From an uncultured Pelagibacteraceae bacterium (GTDB taxonomy: Bacteria; Pseudomonadota; Alphaproteobacteria; Pelagibacterales; Pelagibacteraceae): DNA of 64,000 bases. Shown in pieces: positions 17,385 to 26,715 of this stretch. The notes under the pieces were generated by a model. It was not told where the DNA came from. It made no database searches and saw only the letters and a program-made list of their open reading frames with translations. The stretch is from contig CABZPD010000003.1 of the NCBI GenBank assembly GCA_902527415.1, positions 1-64,000 of the forward strand, written 5' to 3'. Both the position numbers and the translations under genes were made by a program. Positions within the stretch are counted from its first letter, which is position 1, and every line of letters begins with the position of its first letter.

Positions 17385-17858
17385 TTATATTAATTCAATT
17401 TGACGCAAACTTTCTGCCAAAACAATGGCAACAGACGATGCAATATTAAGAGATCTTACTTGATTATTCATTGGTATTTTTAAACGATTTTTAATAATTT
17501 TATGAACCTTCTCGGGTACCCCAGCACTTTCTCTTCCAAACAAAATAGTATCATCAGGCTTAAATTTAAATTTAGTATAATTTATTGAACCCTTAGTTGT
17601 CATCAATACGATTCTCTGTTTTTTCTTTGCCTCAAAAAATTTTTCTGAACTTTGATAAAACTCTATTTGACTATAGTCCATATAGTCCATAACCACTCTT
17701 TTAAAACGTTTGTCTGATAATAGAAAGCCACATGGTTCAATTATTTCTAATTTAGCACCCAAACAAGCGCAGGTTCTTATGATTGCAGCAGTATTCTGAG
17801 GTATATCAGGCTCATACAAAGCTATTTTGGGTCCTAAAATTGTTGAATTCTGTGTCAT
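17385..17858 (-). CDS. trmL: tRNA (cytidine/uridine-34-2'-O)-methyltransferase TrmL
   Basis: A SPOUT-class enzyme of 157 residues that methylates the ribose at the wobble base of tRNA-Leu. The knot region is visible: YEPDIPQNTAAIIRTCACLG at the start, DTILFGRESAGVPE (about 111-124) and IPMNNQVRSLNIASSVAIVL near the end. Length matches the minimal TrmL. It is the first gene of the trmL-hemF-greA run and diverges from petA across 92 bases. Confidence 0.92.
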   Translation of the reverse strand: MTQNSTILGPKIALYEPDIPQNTAAIIRTCACLGAKLEIIEPCGFLLSDKRFKRVVMDYMDYSQIEFYQSSEKFFEAKKKQRIVLMTTKGSINYTKFKFKPDDTILFGRESAGVPEKVHKIIKNRLKIPMNNQVRSLNIASSVAIVLAESLRQIELI

Positions 17859-17950
17859 TCTTTCAGTAGTAAAATAATTATTTTATATTATATGAATTCG
17901 TATATTAACTATTTTAAATCAAAAAGAGATAATAATAAAAGCTACTAAAA

Positions 17951-18460
17951 GTGTCTGAAAAAAAAACAAAAAGAAGAGATTTTTTATTTACAGCTACCAC
18001 AGCGGTAGGAGCTGTTGGTGCCGCTGCAGTGGTGTGGCCAATGATAGATCAAATGAATCCAGATGCTTCTGTTAAAGCATTAGCTAGCACAGAAGTTGAT
18101 GTAAGTGCATTAACACCAGGAAATACATTAACTGTTTTGTGGAGAGGTAAACCAGTCTTTATACGAAGAAGAACTAAAGAAGAAATTGATGAAGCAAGAA
18201 AAGTAAAGATGGAGGATTTAATTCATCCTGAGAAAGATGAGGATAGAGCTAAAAACCCTGAGTGGCTTGTAATGTTAGGGGTTTGCACACACTTAGGATG
18301 TGTACCTTTAAATGACAAAGGCGATTACAATGGATGGTTCTGTCCATGTCATGGATCTCACTATGATACATCTGGAAGAATAAGAAAAGGACCAGCACCT
18401 TTAAACATGGAAATTCCTAAATACGAATTTGTTAACGCTAATACAATTAAGATTGGATAA
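17951..18460 (+). CDS. petA: Ubiquinol-cytochrome c reductase, Rieske iron-sulfur subunit
   Basis: The Rieske subunit passes one electron from ubiquinol to cytochrome c1. A twin-arginine export signal ([17 protein letters not shown], residues 7-23) also serves as membrane anchor. The 2Fe-2S ligands are in VCTHLGC (Cys112, His114, Cys117) and [10 protein letters not shown] (Cys131, Cys133, His134). Translation starts at a GTG; no ATG in frame would keep the export signal. It leads petABC with gaps of 11 and 0 bases. Confidence 0.96.
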   Translation: MSEKKTKRRDFLFTATTAVGAVGAAAVVWPMIDQMNPDASVKALASTEVDVSALTPGNTLTVLWRGKPVFIRRRTKEEIDEARKVKMEDLIHPEKDEDRAKNPEWLVMLGVCTHLGCVPLNDKGDYNGWFCPCHGSHYDTSGRIRKGPAPLNMEIPKYEFVNANTIKIG

Positions 18461-18471
18461 ATTGAACACTA

Positions 18472-19734
18472 ATGAGTGATCACGATTACAGACCAAAATC
18501 AAAAGTAGGACAATGGTTTAATGATCGATTGCCACTATTAACTCTTGCAAATCATTTAACTGATTATCCAACTCCTAAAAATTTAAATTATTGGTGGACT
18601 TTTGGTGGAATTTTAACTTTCTGCTTAATCACTCAAATTATAACTGGATTAACTCTTGCAATGCATTACATCGCTCACGCTGATATGGCTTTTGAGAGTG
18701 TAGAGCACATCATGCGTGATGTTAATTATGGTTGGTTAATTAGATATATTCATGCAAATGGTGCATCTATGTTTTTCTTAGCAGTCTACATTCATATTTT
18801 TAGATCATTGTTTTACGGTTCTTACAAAGCACCAAGAGAAATAATTTGGATAATTGGAATAATTATTTACTTGCTAATGATGGCAGCTGCATTCATGGGC
18901 TATGTATTGCCCTGGGGACAAATGAGCTTCTGGGGAGCAACTGTAATTACAAATTTATTTAGTGCCATTCCTTTAGTTGGAGAGGGTATTGTTACCTGGT
19001 TATGGGGTGGATACTCAGTAGACAATCCAACTTTAACCAGATTTTTTACGTTGCATTATCTTATTCCATTTTTAATTTTAGGATTAGTTGTTTTACATAT
19101 CTGGGCCTTGCATGTTCCTGGAAATAATAATCCAGTTGGAATAGACATCAAAAAACCTTCAAAAGACACTGTGCCTTTCCATCCTTACATCGTAATCAAA
19201 GATGGTTTCGCTTTATTAATGTTTATGATTGTTTTTGCATTTTTTGTTTTTTATTCACCAAATATACTAGGTCATGCTGATAATTATATTGAGGCAAATC
19301 CAATGGTAACACCCGCACATATTGTACCTGAATGGTATCTATTACCTTTCTATGCAATTTTAAGATCTGTCCCAGATAAATTACTGGGGGTTGTGGCAAT
19401 GTTATCTGCAATATTAATTCTAGCTGTCTTACCTTGGTTAGATACTTCGAAAATTAGATCTGCAGTATTCAGACCTTTGTATAAACAGTTTTACTGGATA
19501 CTAGTTGCTGATGTTCTAATTCTTGGTTATGTAGGCGCAATGCCAGCTGAAGGACTTTATTTGTTAATAGCAAGAGTTGCTACGGCATATTACTTTTTAC
19601 ATTTTTTAGTTATTCTTCCTATTTTAGGATTTAAAGAAAAAACTTTACCAGTACCTTTGAGTATAACGGAACCAGTTCTTGGTGGTTCACCTAATTTAGC
19701 TACCGCTAGGAAAAAAGAAAGTAAGATAGAATAA
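18472..19734 (+). CDS. petB: Cytochrome b of the bc1 complex
   Basis: Membrane subunit of complex III that carries two b hemes and the quinol-oxidising and quinone-reducing sites. The 420-residue protein shows the usual eight membrane helices. Heme-binding histidines lie in the ALAMHYIAH and [13 protein letters not shown] region and in the [23 protein letters not shown] region. The quinol-site [16 protein letters not shown] motif (near 288-303) carries the PEWY loop. The terminal 25 residues are hydrophilic. It lies between petA and petC, and petC starts at the next base. Confidence 0.97.
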   Translation: MSDHDYRPKSKVGQWFNDRLPLLTLANHLTDYPTPKNLNYWWTFGGILTFCLITQIITGLTLAMHYIAHADMAFESVEHIMRDVNYGWLIRYIHANGASMFFLAVYIHIFRSLFYGSYKAPREIIWIIGIIIYLLMMAAAFMGYVLPWGQMSFWGATVITNLFSAIPLVGEGIVTWLWGGYSVDNPTLTRFFTLHYLIPFLILGLVVLHIWALHVPGNNNPVGIDIKKPSKDTVPFHPYIVIKDGFALLMFMIVFAFFVFYSPNILGHADNYIEANPMVTPAHIVPEWYLLPFYAILRSVPDKLLGVVAMLSAILILAVLPWLDTSKIRSAVFRPLYKQFYWILVADVLILGYVGAMPAEGLYLLIARVATAYYFLHFLVILPILGFKEKTLPVPLSITEPVLGGSPNLATARKKESKIE

Positions 19735-20514
19735 GTGAAAAAATTACTTAAAATATTTTCAGTATTATTATTAATTTGTTCGTCAAACACCTTTTCTTTT
19801 GCCGCTGAAAAAGTTGATTACTTAAAAACAGATTGGAGTTTTAAAGGACTTTTTGGAAAATTTGACAGAGCTTCTCTTCAAAGAGGATATCAAGTTTACA
19901 CAGAAGTTTGTGCCTCATGTCACTCAATGAAATACTTAAGTTACAGAAATTTAGCTGAAAAAGGTGGACCAGAATTTCCAGAAGATCAAGCTAAGGCTAT
20001 TGCAGCTTCATTTGAGGTAATGGATGGACCAAATGCAGACGGTGAAATGTTTGCTAGACCAGGTAAATTATCTGACAAATTTGTAATGCCGTATGATAAT
20101 GTAAAAGCTGCTCAAGCTGCAAATGGCGGTGCATACCCTCCAGACATGTCTGTTTTGGTTAAAGCTAGAGGTGGTGGTGTTGACTACATATATTCTTTAT
20201 TACAAGGCTATGAAGAAGCTCCTAGCGGAATGATTTTGGATGATGGTGTTCATTATAATAAGTATATGTATGGAAATAAAATAAGAATGGCTGCTCCACT
20301 TTCAGATGGATTAGTCGAGTACGGTGATGGAACAACTGCTACTGTTGAACAAATGTCAAAAGATGTAACAACATTTTTAATGTGGGCTGCTGAACCTCAT
20401 CTAGAAGCTAGACATCAGATGGGCTTTAAAGCAATTATATACTTAATTATTTTGACAATTCTTGTTTACTTCAGCATGAAAAAGATATGGTCACGTGTTG
20501 AATCTGAAGTTTAG
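19735..20514 (+). CDS. petC: Cytochrome c1 of the bc1 complex
   Basis: Periplasmic c-type cytochrome that takes electrons from the Rieske subunit. Residues 1-23 are a signal peptide ending FSFAA. Heme attaches at CASCH (59-63), and the C-terminal membrane anchor is at about 234-251. The 259 residues match alphaproteobacterial cytochrome c1. It starts with GTG directly after the petB stop. The last 24 bases overlap the 3' end of ychF on the opposite strand. Confidence 0.96.
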   Translation: MKKLLKIFSVLLLICSSNTFSFAAEKVDYLKTDWSFKGLFGKFDRASLQRGYQVYTEVCASCHSMKYLSYRNLAEKGGPEFPEDQAKAIAASFEVMDGPNADGEMFARPGKLSDKFVMPYDNVKAAQAANGGAYPPDMSVLVKARGGGVDYIYSLLQGYEEAPSGMILDDGVHYNKYMYGNKIRMAAPLSDGLVEYGDGTTATVEQMSKDVTTFLMWAAEPHLEARHQMGFKAIIYLIILTILVYFSMKKIWSRVESEV

Positions 20515-21564
20515 TACGTCTCCATCTTTAACAATATAATCTTTACCTTCTAATCTCATTTTTCCATTAGCTTTAGAATTTACCCATCCATCATTAGCAA
20601 CGAAATCTTCATAAGATATAGTTTCAGCTCTAATGAAACCTTTTTCAAAATCTGTATGAATTTCGCCTGCAGCTTTAGGAGCAGTACAGTTTTTTTGTAT
20701 AGTCCAAGCCCTTGTTTCATCAGCTCCAGAAGTAAAATACGTATCAAGTTCTAATATTTTATATCCCTTTTGAATTAACATACTTAAACCTGTATCTTTT
20801 AAACCAATCATATCCATATAATTTTTTTTTTCGTCATCTGCTAATTCATTTATTTGGTTTTCTATGTCTGCAGAAACAATTAGAGTGTTATCTTTTCCAA
20901 ATTTTTCAATAAAGTTTTTAGTATATTTGTTTCCATTCTGTACGCTTTGCTCATCTACATTGCAAACAAAAATCTTTGGTTTTATTGATAAAAGACCACT
21001 TTGATTAAGTTGTTTTTTATCAAATTGAGAATTTAATGTTGATATATCTTTATCATTATTAATACAGTCTAATGCAATCTCTAAAATTTTAAGCTGATCT
21101 TCGTCTACATTTTTCTTATTATTTTTTTCAAGTCTTTTTTGGATAGATTCTAGGTCAGCCAACATCATTTCAGTTTCAATGATCTCAAGATCTCTTATTG
21201 GATCAACATTAGGATTAACATTTTGAATATCGTCCGAGTCAAAGCATCTAATCATATGAATAACTGCATCAACTTCTCTTATGTGGGACAGAAATTTATT
21301 GCCTAATCCTTCACCTTTAGATGCACCTTTCACAAGACCAGCTATATCTACAAATGAAATAGTTGTATTTATTGTTTTTTTTGATTTTGAAACTTCTGAT
21401 AATTTGTTCAATCTTTTATCTGGAACAGGGACTACTCCCACATTAGGATCTATCGTACAAAATGGAAAATTTGCAGCTTGGGCTTTGCTTGAGTTTGTTA
21501 AAGCATTGAAGAGTGTAGATTTACCCACATTAGGCAAACCAACAATTCCACATTTAAAACTCAT
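20491..21564 (-). CDS. ychF: Ribosome-binding ATPase YchF (OLA1 family)
   Basis: YchF is an Obg-family P-loop ATPase that binds ribosomes and affects stress responses. The sequence has GLPNVGKSTLFNALT (8-22) with the family-specific FPFCTIDPNVG switch, DIAGLVKGASKGEGLGNKF, and a C-terminal TGS domain ending KDGDVLNFRFNT. The 357-residue length is typical. It is coupled to pth by a one-base TAATG overlap, the standard pth-ychF pair. The final 24 bases overlap petC, tail to tail. Confidence 0.96.
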   Translation of the reverse strand: MSFKCGIVGLPNVGKSTLFNALTNSSKAQAANFPFCTIDPNVGVVPVPDKRLNKLSEVSKSKKTINTTISFVDIAGLVKGASKGEGLGNKFLSHIREVDAVIHMIRCFDSDDIQNVNPNVDPIRDLEIIETEMMLADLESIQKRLEKNNKKNVDEDQLKILEIALDCINNDKDISTLNSQFDKKQLNQSGLLSIKPKIFVCNVDEQSVQNGNKYTKNFIEKFGKDNTLIVSADIENQINELADDEKKNYMDMIGLKDTGLSMLIQKGYKILELDTYFTSGADETRAWTIQKNCTAPKAAGEIHTDFEKGFIRAETISYEDFVANDGWVNSKANGKMRLEGKDYIVKDGDVLNFRFNT

Positions 21565-22124
21565 TATTTATTATTTACAGTACTAGAGAATAAATCTAAT
21601 TTCTTTTCGATAAGTATTGAAATAGAATCTGTGATGTTACTGGTAATTTTTTCCAATCCAAGCATTTCATCCTCGTCAAAATTTTGAAGAACAAAATCAC
21701 TTACTTCCATTTTATCTTTTGGTTTACCAATTCCTATTCGTACTCTTGAATAATCTTTACCAATAAATTTGTCTATTGATGCAATTCCGTTATGTCCTGC
21801 ATCAGAGCCACCAAATTTTGCTTTTATTTTTCCAAATTCTACATCTAGATCGTCATGAAAAACAATAACATCCTCTGCATCTATTTTAAAATATTCAATT
21901 AATTCTCTAATACAAATTCCAGAATTATTCATAAATGTTAAAGGTTTAATTGCATAAACTTTTTTTTCTCCCACATTACCAGTTGTAAGAAGTCCTTTGA
22001 ATTTTGGTTTTTGTTTTGAAAGTCCAAATTTTTTATTTATTGCATCTATAATCTTGAAACCAATATTGTGTCTATTATTTTCACTGTTTGGAGTTGGATT
22101 GCCTAATCCTACAAGTAGTAGCAT
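21564..22124 (-). CDS. pth: Peptidyl-tRNA hydrolase
   Basis: Pth recycles peptidyl-tRNAs that drop off the ribosome. The 186 residues contain LVGLGNPTP (3-11), the catalytic histidine in NNRHNIGFK (about residue 19), FMNNSG, and FHDDLDVEFGKIK with GGSDAGHNGI. It lies 41 bases after rplY; the rplY-pth-ychF order is common in proteobacteria. Confidence 0.96.
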   Translation of the reverse strand: MLLLVGLGNPTPNSENNRHNIGFKIIDAINKKFGLSKQKPKFKGLLTTGNVGEKKVYAIKPLTFMNNSGICIRELIEYFKIDAEDVIVFHDDLDVEFGKIKAKFGGSDAGHNGIASIDKFIGKDYSRVRIGIGKPKDKMEVSDFVLQNFDEDEMLGLEKITSNITDSISILIEKKLDLFSSTVNNK

Positions 22125-22165
22125 AAAATATTAATATTGGAGGATAAAATTCAATTTTAATTAAC

Positions 22166-22879
22166 TTATTTTTTTTCTTCAGCAGGTTTTTTATCTTCAC
22201 CTTCTTTTTTATCACCTTCAGCTGCTGGCTTATCTCCACCTTCAGCTGCTGCCGCTTCTGCTCCTTCAGCACTTTCTCCCTCAGCCGCCTCAGCTTCTGC
22301 AGGTTTTTCAGGTTCTTTCATAACAGTCGGAGCTGCTAGAGTTGCAATTACGAAATCTCTTCCCTGAATTGTAGGAGTTACGTCACTGTCAAGATTTATA
22401 GAAGAGATCTTAAAACTCTCTCCAATATCAACTCCATCAAGATCTATGACAAGATTTTCAGGAATTTTTTCGCTTGGGCATTTTAGCTCAACTTTTCTCC
22501 GTACAATGTTTAAAACCCCACCTCTTTTTAAACCAGGAGATTTTTCATGATTTAAAAATTTTACTGGAACTTCAATTCTAACTTTTATGCCTGAAACTAT
22601 TCTTAGAAAGTCTACATGAATTGGCTCATCTGAAATAATGTCATATTTTATTTCTCTTGGTAGAACTTTTTGAGGTTTACCATCAATATTTAAAGTTATG
22701 ATACTTGATAAAAAGTTTTCTTTTTCAATTAGTGACTTGAGTATTTTTTTTGATATTGAAATTTTCTCGTTTTGAGCCTCTCCACCATAAATTATAGCAG
22801 GCACATTACCATTATCTCTTAATGAATTTAATTCACCTTTAGTTTTGGTATTTCTGATGTTAGCGTCTAATGAATTCAT
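22166..22879 (-). CDS. rplY: Ribosomal protein bL25 (CTC form) with long Ala/Glu/Lys-rich tail
   Basis: bL25 binds 5S rRNA. The N-terminal 5S-binding domain runs from residue 1 to about 95 and the CTC-type beta domain to about 185. The remaining 50 residues are low complexity, almost only Ala, Glu, Gly, Lys and Pro (for example EAAEGESAEGAEAAAAEGG). The DNA coding this tail is visibly richer in G and C than its surroundings. The tail probably has no fixed structure. A short hairpin (AGTTA-CTTAA-TAACT at 22902-22916) lies in the gap behind prs. Confidence 0.93.
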   Translation of the reverse strand: MNSLDANIRNTKTKGELNSLRDNGNVPAIIYGGEAQNEKISISKKILKSLIEKENFLSSIITLNIDGKPQKVLPREIKYDIISDEPIHVDFLRIVSGIKVRIEVPVKFLNHEKSPGLKRGGVLNIVRRKVELKCPSEKIPENLVIDLDGVDIGESFKISSINLDSDVTPTIQGRDFVIATLAAPTVMKEPEKPAEAEAAEGESAEGAEAAAAEGGDKPAAEGDKKEGEDKKPAEEKK

Positions 22880-22924
22880 AAAAACAAGGGTTTTTAGCTC
22901 AAGTTACTTAATAACTCAAGGTAT

Positions 22925-23857
22925 TTATTTGAATAAATCTGATACCGAGGTTGAATTAGATATTCTTTTAATTGCTTCTCCCATAAGCCCTGAAATTGAC
23001 AGAACCTCAATGTTTTTAACACCTTTAGTTCTGCTCATGTTATCGATTGTATCAGTTATTACTAAATTCTTAATTACTGAATTTTTAATTTTTTTTACAG
23101 CTTCACCGCTGAGTACACCATGAGTTATATACACATAAACTTCTTTAGCCCCTCTATCTTTAAGAGCTTTAGCTGCATTTACTATTGTTCCACCAGAATC
23201 GATTATATCATCTACAATTATACAAGTTTTACCTTTTACATCTCCAATGACATTCATGACTTGAGATTGACCTGGTTTTGGTCGTCTTTTATCTACAATT
23301 GCTAATCCAACATTTAAGAGCTTACCTAGAGCTCTTGCTCTCTCAGTTCCACCCACATCTGGAGCAACGCAAATAAGGTTTTTACTTTTTATCTTTTTTT
23401 TGACATGTCTTGCAAAAATAGGTGTTGCAAACAAGTTGTCGACTGGAATATCAAAGAAACCTTGAATTTGACCTGCATGTAAATCAACAGTAACTACTCT
23501 GTCAGCACCCGCTTTTGTAATTAGGTTTGATACTAATTTCGCAGAAATTGAAGTTCTAGGTACTACCTTTCTGTCTTGTCTAGCATATCCAAAATATGGA
23601 ATTACGGCAGTTATGTTTTTTGCGGAAGATCTTTTTAGTGCATCAATACACAACAAAAGCTCCATCAAATTATCATTAGCAGGCGAAGATATAGATTGAA
23701 TAATAAAAATACTGTTCCCTCTGATATTTTCATTTATTTCAACATAAATTTCTCCATCAGAAAAATTTCTAATACTAGAGTTTACTAATTTAGATTTTAG
23801 ATATTTAGCAATATTCTTGCTTAATGGTTTGTTGCTATTTCCGGATAATAATTTCAT
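22925..23857 (-). CDS. prs: Ribose-phosphate pyrophosphokinase
   Basis: Prs makes PRPP from ribose 5-phosphate and ATP, the precursor for purines, pyrimidines, histidine and tryptophan. The 310 residues show the class I pattern: [16 protein letters not shown], the ATP-loop [10 protein letters not shown] (about 93-102), [18 protein letters not shown], and the PRPP-binding loop [14 protein letters not shown] (near 212-225). It follows pgeF by 9 bases and precedes rplY by 45 in one run. Confidence 0.96.
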   Translation of the reverse strand: MKLLSGNSNKPLSKNIAKYLKSKLVNSSIRNFSDGEIYVEINENIRGNSIFIIQSISSPANDNLMELLLCIDALKRSSAKNITAVIPYFGYARQDRKVVPRTSISAKLVSNLITKAGADRVVTVDLHAGQIQGFFDIPVDNLFATPIFARHVKKKIKSKNLICVAPDVGGTERARALGKLLNVGLAIVDKRRPKPGQSQVMNVIGDVKGKTCIIVDDIIDSGGTIVNAAKALKDRGAKEVYVYITHGVLSGEAVKKIKNSVIKNLVITDTIDNMSRTKGVKNIEVLSISGLMGEAIKRISNSTSVSDLFK

Positions 23858-23866
23858 TAGAAATGC

Positions 23867-24625
23867 CTAATAAAGCATAATTATTGAAATATTTCTACCA
23901 TAATCATCATGATTTAGCCTTAACGCTCTTCTTGCACTAAAAAAATTATTATTAATATCAAATGTATCAATATTTAAAGACTCAATATTTTTTATTTTAT
24001 TCTTTAAAAGACATGATTTTACATATTTAGGTAAATCAAAATAAAGCTTTTTGTACTTAATTTTAAAAAATTTATTATTTTTTTTATCTTTTTTTATAAA
24101 TTTTCTTTTAAAATCTTGTTTGACTTCATAATTTTTAGCTGAGATTGCAGGTCCGATAGCTGCAGTAATATTTTTAGGATTAGATCCTTTTTTGATCATA
24201 AATTGGATTACTTTGCTAATTATATCTTTGTATGCACCTTTCCACCCTGCATGAATTGCAGCAACTAATTTTGTTCTTTCATCACAAATTAAAATCGGCA
24301 CACAGTCAGCAGTTAAAACACCAATTGGGATATTTTTTTGATTTGTAATTACCGCGTCTGCTTTTGGTTTTGATCTAAATTTATTTTTTTCATTAATATA
24401 AATAAACTTATTACTATGTATTTGATGAAGTAAAAAAATACTTTTAGCGGTGCTTTTTATTTTTTTTTTAACTATTTGTAAATTTTTTTTAATATCTGAG
24501 GGATTATCTTTAGAACCTGGGCCACAGTTTAAACTTTTATAAATTTTTTTTGATTTACCACCAGTTTTATTAAAAAAACCATGTTTAATTATTTTTATTT
24601 TTGAAAGTTTTTTTGATTTTATCAA
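23867..24625 (-). CDS. pgeF: Laccase-domain protein PgeF/YfiH (peptidoglycan editing or purine nucleoside phosphorylase family)
   Basis: A 252-residue protein of the YfiH family, whose members correct misincorporated serine in peptidoglycan precursors or act on purine nucleosides. Motifs seen are LTADCVPILICD, AAIHAGWKGAYKDI (the HAGWKG core, near 128-133) and FFSARRALRLNHDDYGR close to the end. The Cys of the HxxC metal set is in TADC; the late position reads Asp-Thr-Phe instead of Cys-Thr, as in many alphaproteobacterial members as I recall them. It overlaps the methyltransferase-like gene before it by 4 bases. Confidence 0.87.
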   Translation of the reverse strand: MIKSKKLSKIKIIKHGFFNKTGGKSKKIYKSLNCGPGSKDNPSDIKKNLQIVKKKIKSTAKSIFLLHQIHSNKFIYINEKNKFRSKPKADAVITNQKNIPIGVLTADCVPILICDERTKLVAAIHAGWKGAYKDIISKVIQFMIKKGSNPKNITAAIGPAISAKNYEVKQDFKRKFIKKDKKNNKFFKIKYKKLYFDLPKYVKSCLLKNKIKNIESLNIDTFDINNNFFSARRALRLNHDDYGRNISIIMLY

Positions 24626-25674
24626 TTTTGAAAACCTGTCTTAAAATTGTTTCTCTTATTTTTTACAAGCATGACTTTGAACAATTCACCCATTTGATTT
24701 TCATCTATTAAACGTCTTACTCTATAAAATAAATCTGCTTTTTTAGAAAATGCTATATTTTTGCTGATTATTTCTGCTCTGTGAAGAATACCCATATTTG
24801 TTAAAAATTTTTTTTGATTTGTAAAAATTGAATTAATTTCTTTAAACTGATTTATAAATTTTTCAAAGGAATGAAAGTTTATATTGTAAGTAATATCAGA
24901 GTCTCCAATATTTTCTAAAACGTTAGAATATTTGTGATTATTTACTGCCTGAAGAGTTTCATGCATTTTGCTATCTGCATAACCATAATCAATAACTAAC
25001 ATTCCTCCATCATTTTTTTGTATTAAGTCACATATTGTTCTTAAATATTTAAAAGTATCTGGCGAATATTCTATAACGCTCTGATCTTTTGATATTTCGA
25101 AATTAAGATGTTTTTCAATTGTATCTATATCAATTTTTTCATCTTTAAATTCAGCTTTGTTAGGATCACTCAAATTCACAAATCTTTCAACCCAACCATC
25201 TTTTTTTTTAAAAAATTGTTTGATTGGTATGGCATCAAAGAATTCATTAGCTAAAAAAATTGTTGGGTTTGAGTTTATTTTTTCAATGTTTTTTAACCAT
25301 GAAAATTTTTTAGAATTTAAATTTTTCTTCTGTTCATTTAATAAAAAATCACTTTTTTCATGAATTACAAAACTGCAGGCATTGTAACATTCTGGAAAAT
25401 TTATAAGTGTCTCATCTATGACTTTCATCATTTCACCATTTCCAGCTCCCAGTTCTAGCAAATTAAATTTTTTCGGAGAGCCAATGCTTTTCCAAAAAGT
25501 GATCGTCCAAATTGCGATAATCTCTGAAAATAATCTTGTGACATTGGGAGCGGTAATAAAGTCTCCATCTTCACCAAAAGGATTTTTTTTCATATAAAAA
25601 CCTTTGTCCTTATCGTAAAGAGCAAAATTTATAAATTGATCTAATGGTAAATTATTTGTTTTAGCGAGTTTCAT
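24622..25674 (-). CDS. MidA / NDUFAF7-like SAM-dependent methyltransferase
   Basis: A 350-residue member of the DUF185 family. The mitochondrial relative NDUFAF7 methylates an arginine in a complex I subunit. Family features are GDFITAPNVTRLFSEIIAIW (about 36-55), the SAM-binding LLELGAGNGEMM and LANEFFDAIPIKQF, and MLVIDYGYAD. The target in bacteria is not established. It overlaps lgt by 14 bases and pgeF by 4, the usual lgt-midA-pgeF order of alphaproteobacteria. Confidence 0.88.
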   Translation of the reverse strand: MKLAKTNNLPLDQFINFALYDKDKGFYMKKNPFGEDGDFITAPNVTRLFSEIIAIWTITFWKSIGSPKKFNLLELGAGNGEMMKVIDETLINFPECYNACSFVIHEKSDFLLNEQKKNLNSKKFSWLKNIEKINSNPTIFLANEFFDAIPIKQFFKKKDGWVERFVNLSDPNKAEFKDEKIDIDTIEKHLNFEISKDQSVIEYSPDTFKYLRTICDLIQKNDGGMLVIDYGYADSKMHETLQAVNNHKYSNVLENIGDSDITYNINFHSFEKFINQFKEINSIFTNQKKFLTNMGILHRAEIISKNIAFSKKADLFYRVRRLIDENQMGELFKVMLVKNKRNNFKTGFQN

Positions 25675-26431
25675 ATTTTAAATAAAATAAGATTACTCCT
25701 GATATTATAAATATTAAACTTACTACTTGCCCCATCGTTAAGTTTAAAAGTATATAACCAAGCTGTTCATCTGGTACTCTGTAAAATTCAATAACAAATC
25801 TGAAAATTGAGTAAATTATTAAAAATAATCCTGAAATCACACCAGGTTTGTTTGAAAATTTATTTTTAAAATAAAGTAATAATAAAAATAAAAATAAACC
25901 CTCTAATAGTGCTTCATATAATTGTGAGGGATGCCTAGGAAGATTATCTACCTGAACAAATGTTACTGCCCAGGGTACATTAGTTATAGTTCCATACAGC
26001 TCTGAATTTATAAAGTTTGCTACTCGTCCAAAAAATAATCCGACCGGAGCTACTAAAGCGACAATATCTAAATATAAGAACGGGTTTTGATTATTTTTTT
26101 TAGCGAAAAATATAGATGCGAAAATAACTCCAATTAAACCACCATGGAAGGACATTCCTCCTTGCCAAATTTTAAATATATCTAATGGATTATTTATATA
26201 AAAACTTAAATTATAAATAAAAATATAACCGAGTCTTCCTCCTAAAATTATACCGATAATTAAATAAGTTAAATAATCATCAAATTTATTTTTAACTTCC
26301 ATGTCTTGGATAAATAATTTTTTAGCGAGAATCCAGCCTAATATAATTCCAAATATATAAGCTAAAGAATACCACCTGATTTCTAAAGAAAATATTTCTA
26401 AGGCTACTGGGTCAAAATTATTAATGAACAT
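25661..26431 (-). CDS. lgt: Prolipoprotein diacylglyceryl transferase
   Basis: Lgt transfers diacylglycerol from phosphatidylglycerol to the lipobox cysteine of prolipoproteins. The 256-residue membrane protein has seven hydrophobic segments. Signatures are GGMSFHGGLIG (about 90-100) with the active histidine, GRVANFINSELYG (near 135-147) with the catalytic arginine, and RHPSQLYEALLEG. It is the first gene of the lgt-midA-pgeF-prs-rplY-pth-ychF run, and its start lies 32 bases from the divergent ubiK-like gene. Confidence 0.95.
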   Translation of the reverse strand: MFINNFDPVALEIFSLEIRWYSLAYIFGIILGWILAKKLFIQDMEVKNKFDDYLTYLIIGIILGGRLGYIFIYNLSFYINNPLDIFKIWQGGMSFHGGLIGVIFASIFFAKKNNQNPFLYLDIVALVAPVGLFFGRVANFINSELYGTITNVPWAVTFVQVDNLPRHPSQLYEALLEGLFLFLLLLYFKNKFSNKPGVISGLFLIIYSIFRFVIEFYRVPDEQLGYILLNLTMGQVVSLIFIISGVILFYLKYETR

Positions 26432-26444
26432 TTTTAATAATACT

Positions 26445-26450
26445 TATAAT
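26445..26450 (+). promoter_or_regulatory. -10 box TATAAT for the ubiK-like gene
   Basis: A perfect TATAAT sits 13 bases before the ubiK-like ATG in the 32-base divergent gap with lgt. Transcription would start near 26457, giving a leader of only about 7 bases. No convincing -35 is seen. Confidence 0.5.
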
Positions 26451-26463
26451 GTATATCTTAAAT

Positions 26464-26715
26464 ATGAAAAATTCTAAATTTATAATTGATAAGTTTGCTA
26501 AATTAATAGAGCAGGGACTAGTATCTTCAAAAGACTTAACTACTGAATTATTTAATATCTTAAAATCTAAAAGAGATGAGTTTGTTTTTAAAATGAGACT
26601 TACAAGTAAAGATGAATTTGAAGTACTCTCAAAACGTGTTGAGAATCTTGAAAATAAAATAAATAAACTTGAGAAAAAAAAAAGTAAAAAAGTCAAACAG
26701 GCAAGAAAACCTTAA
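26464..26715 (+). CDS. UbiK-like BMFP-domain small protein
   Basis: An 83-residue protein starting MKNSKFIIDKFAKLIEQGL. It matches the membrane fusogenic/BMFP family (UbiK, formerly YqiC): an amphipathic N-terminal helix, the MRLTSKDEFEVLSKRVENLE stretch, and a C-terminal coiled coil ending in a lysine-rich tail. UbiK supports aerobic ubiquinone synthesis, and such proteins self-assemble as trimers. An earlier ATG at 26449 would overlap the predicted -10 box, so 26464 is preferred. The last 23 bases overlap envZ tail to tail. Confidence 0.75.
   Translation: MKNSKFIIDKFAKLIEQGLVSSKDLTTELFNILKSKRDEFVFKMRLTSKDEFEVLSKRVENLENKINKLEKKKSKKVKQARKP

Noticed and set aside
26421-26696. Open reading frame of 91 codons on the minus strand
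   Set aside because: It is the complement of the ubiK-like gene; the plus-strand frame has a family match and a TATAAT box.
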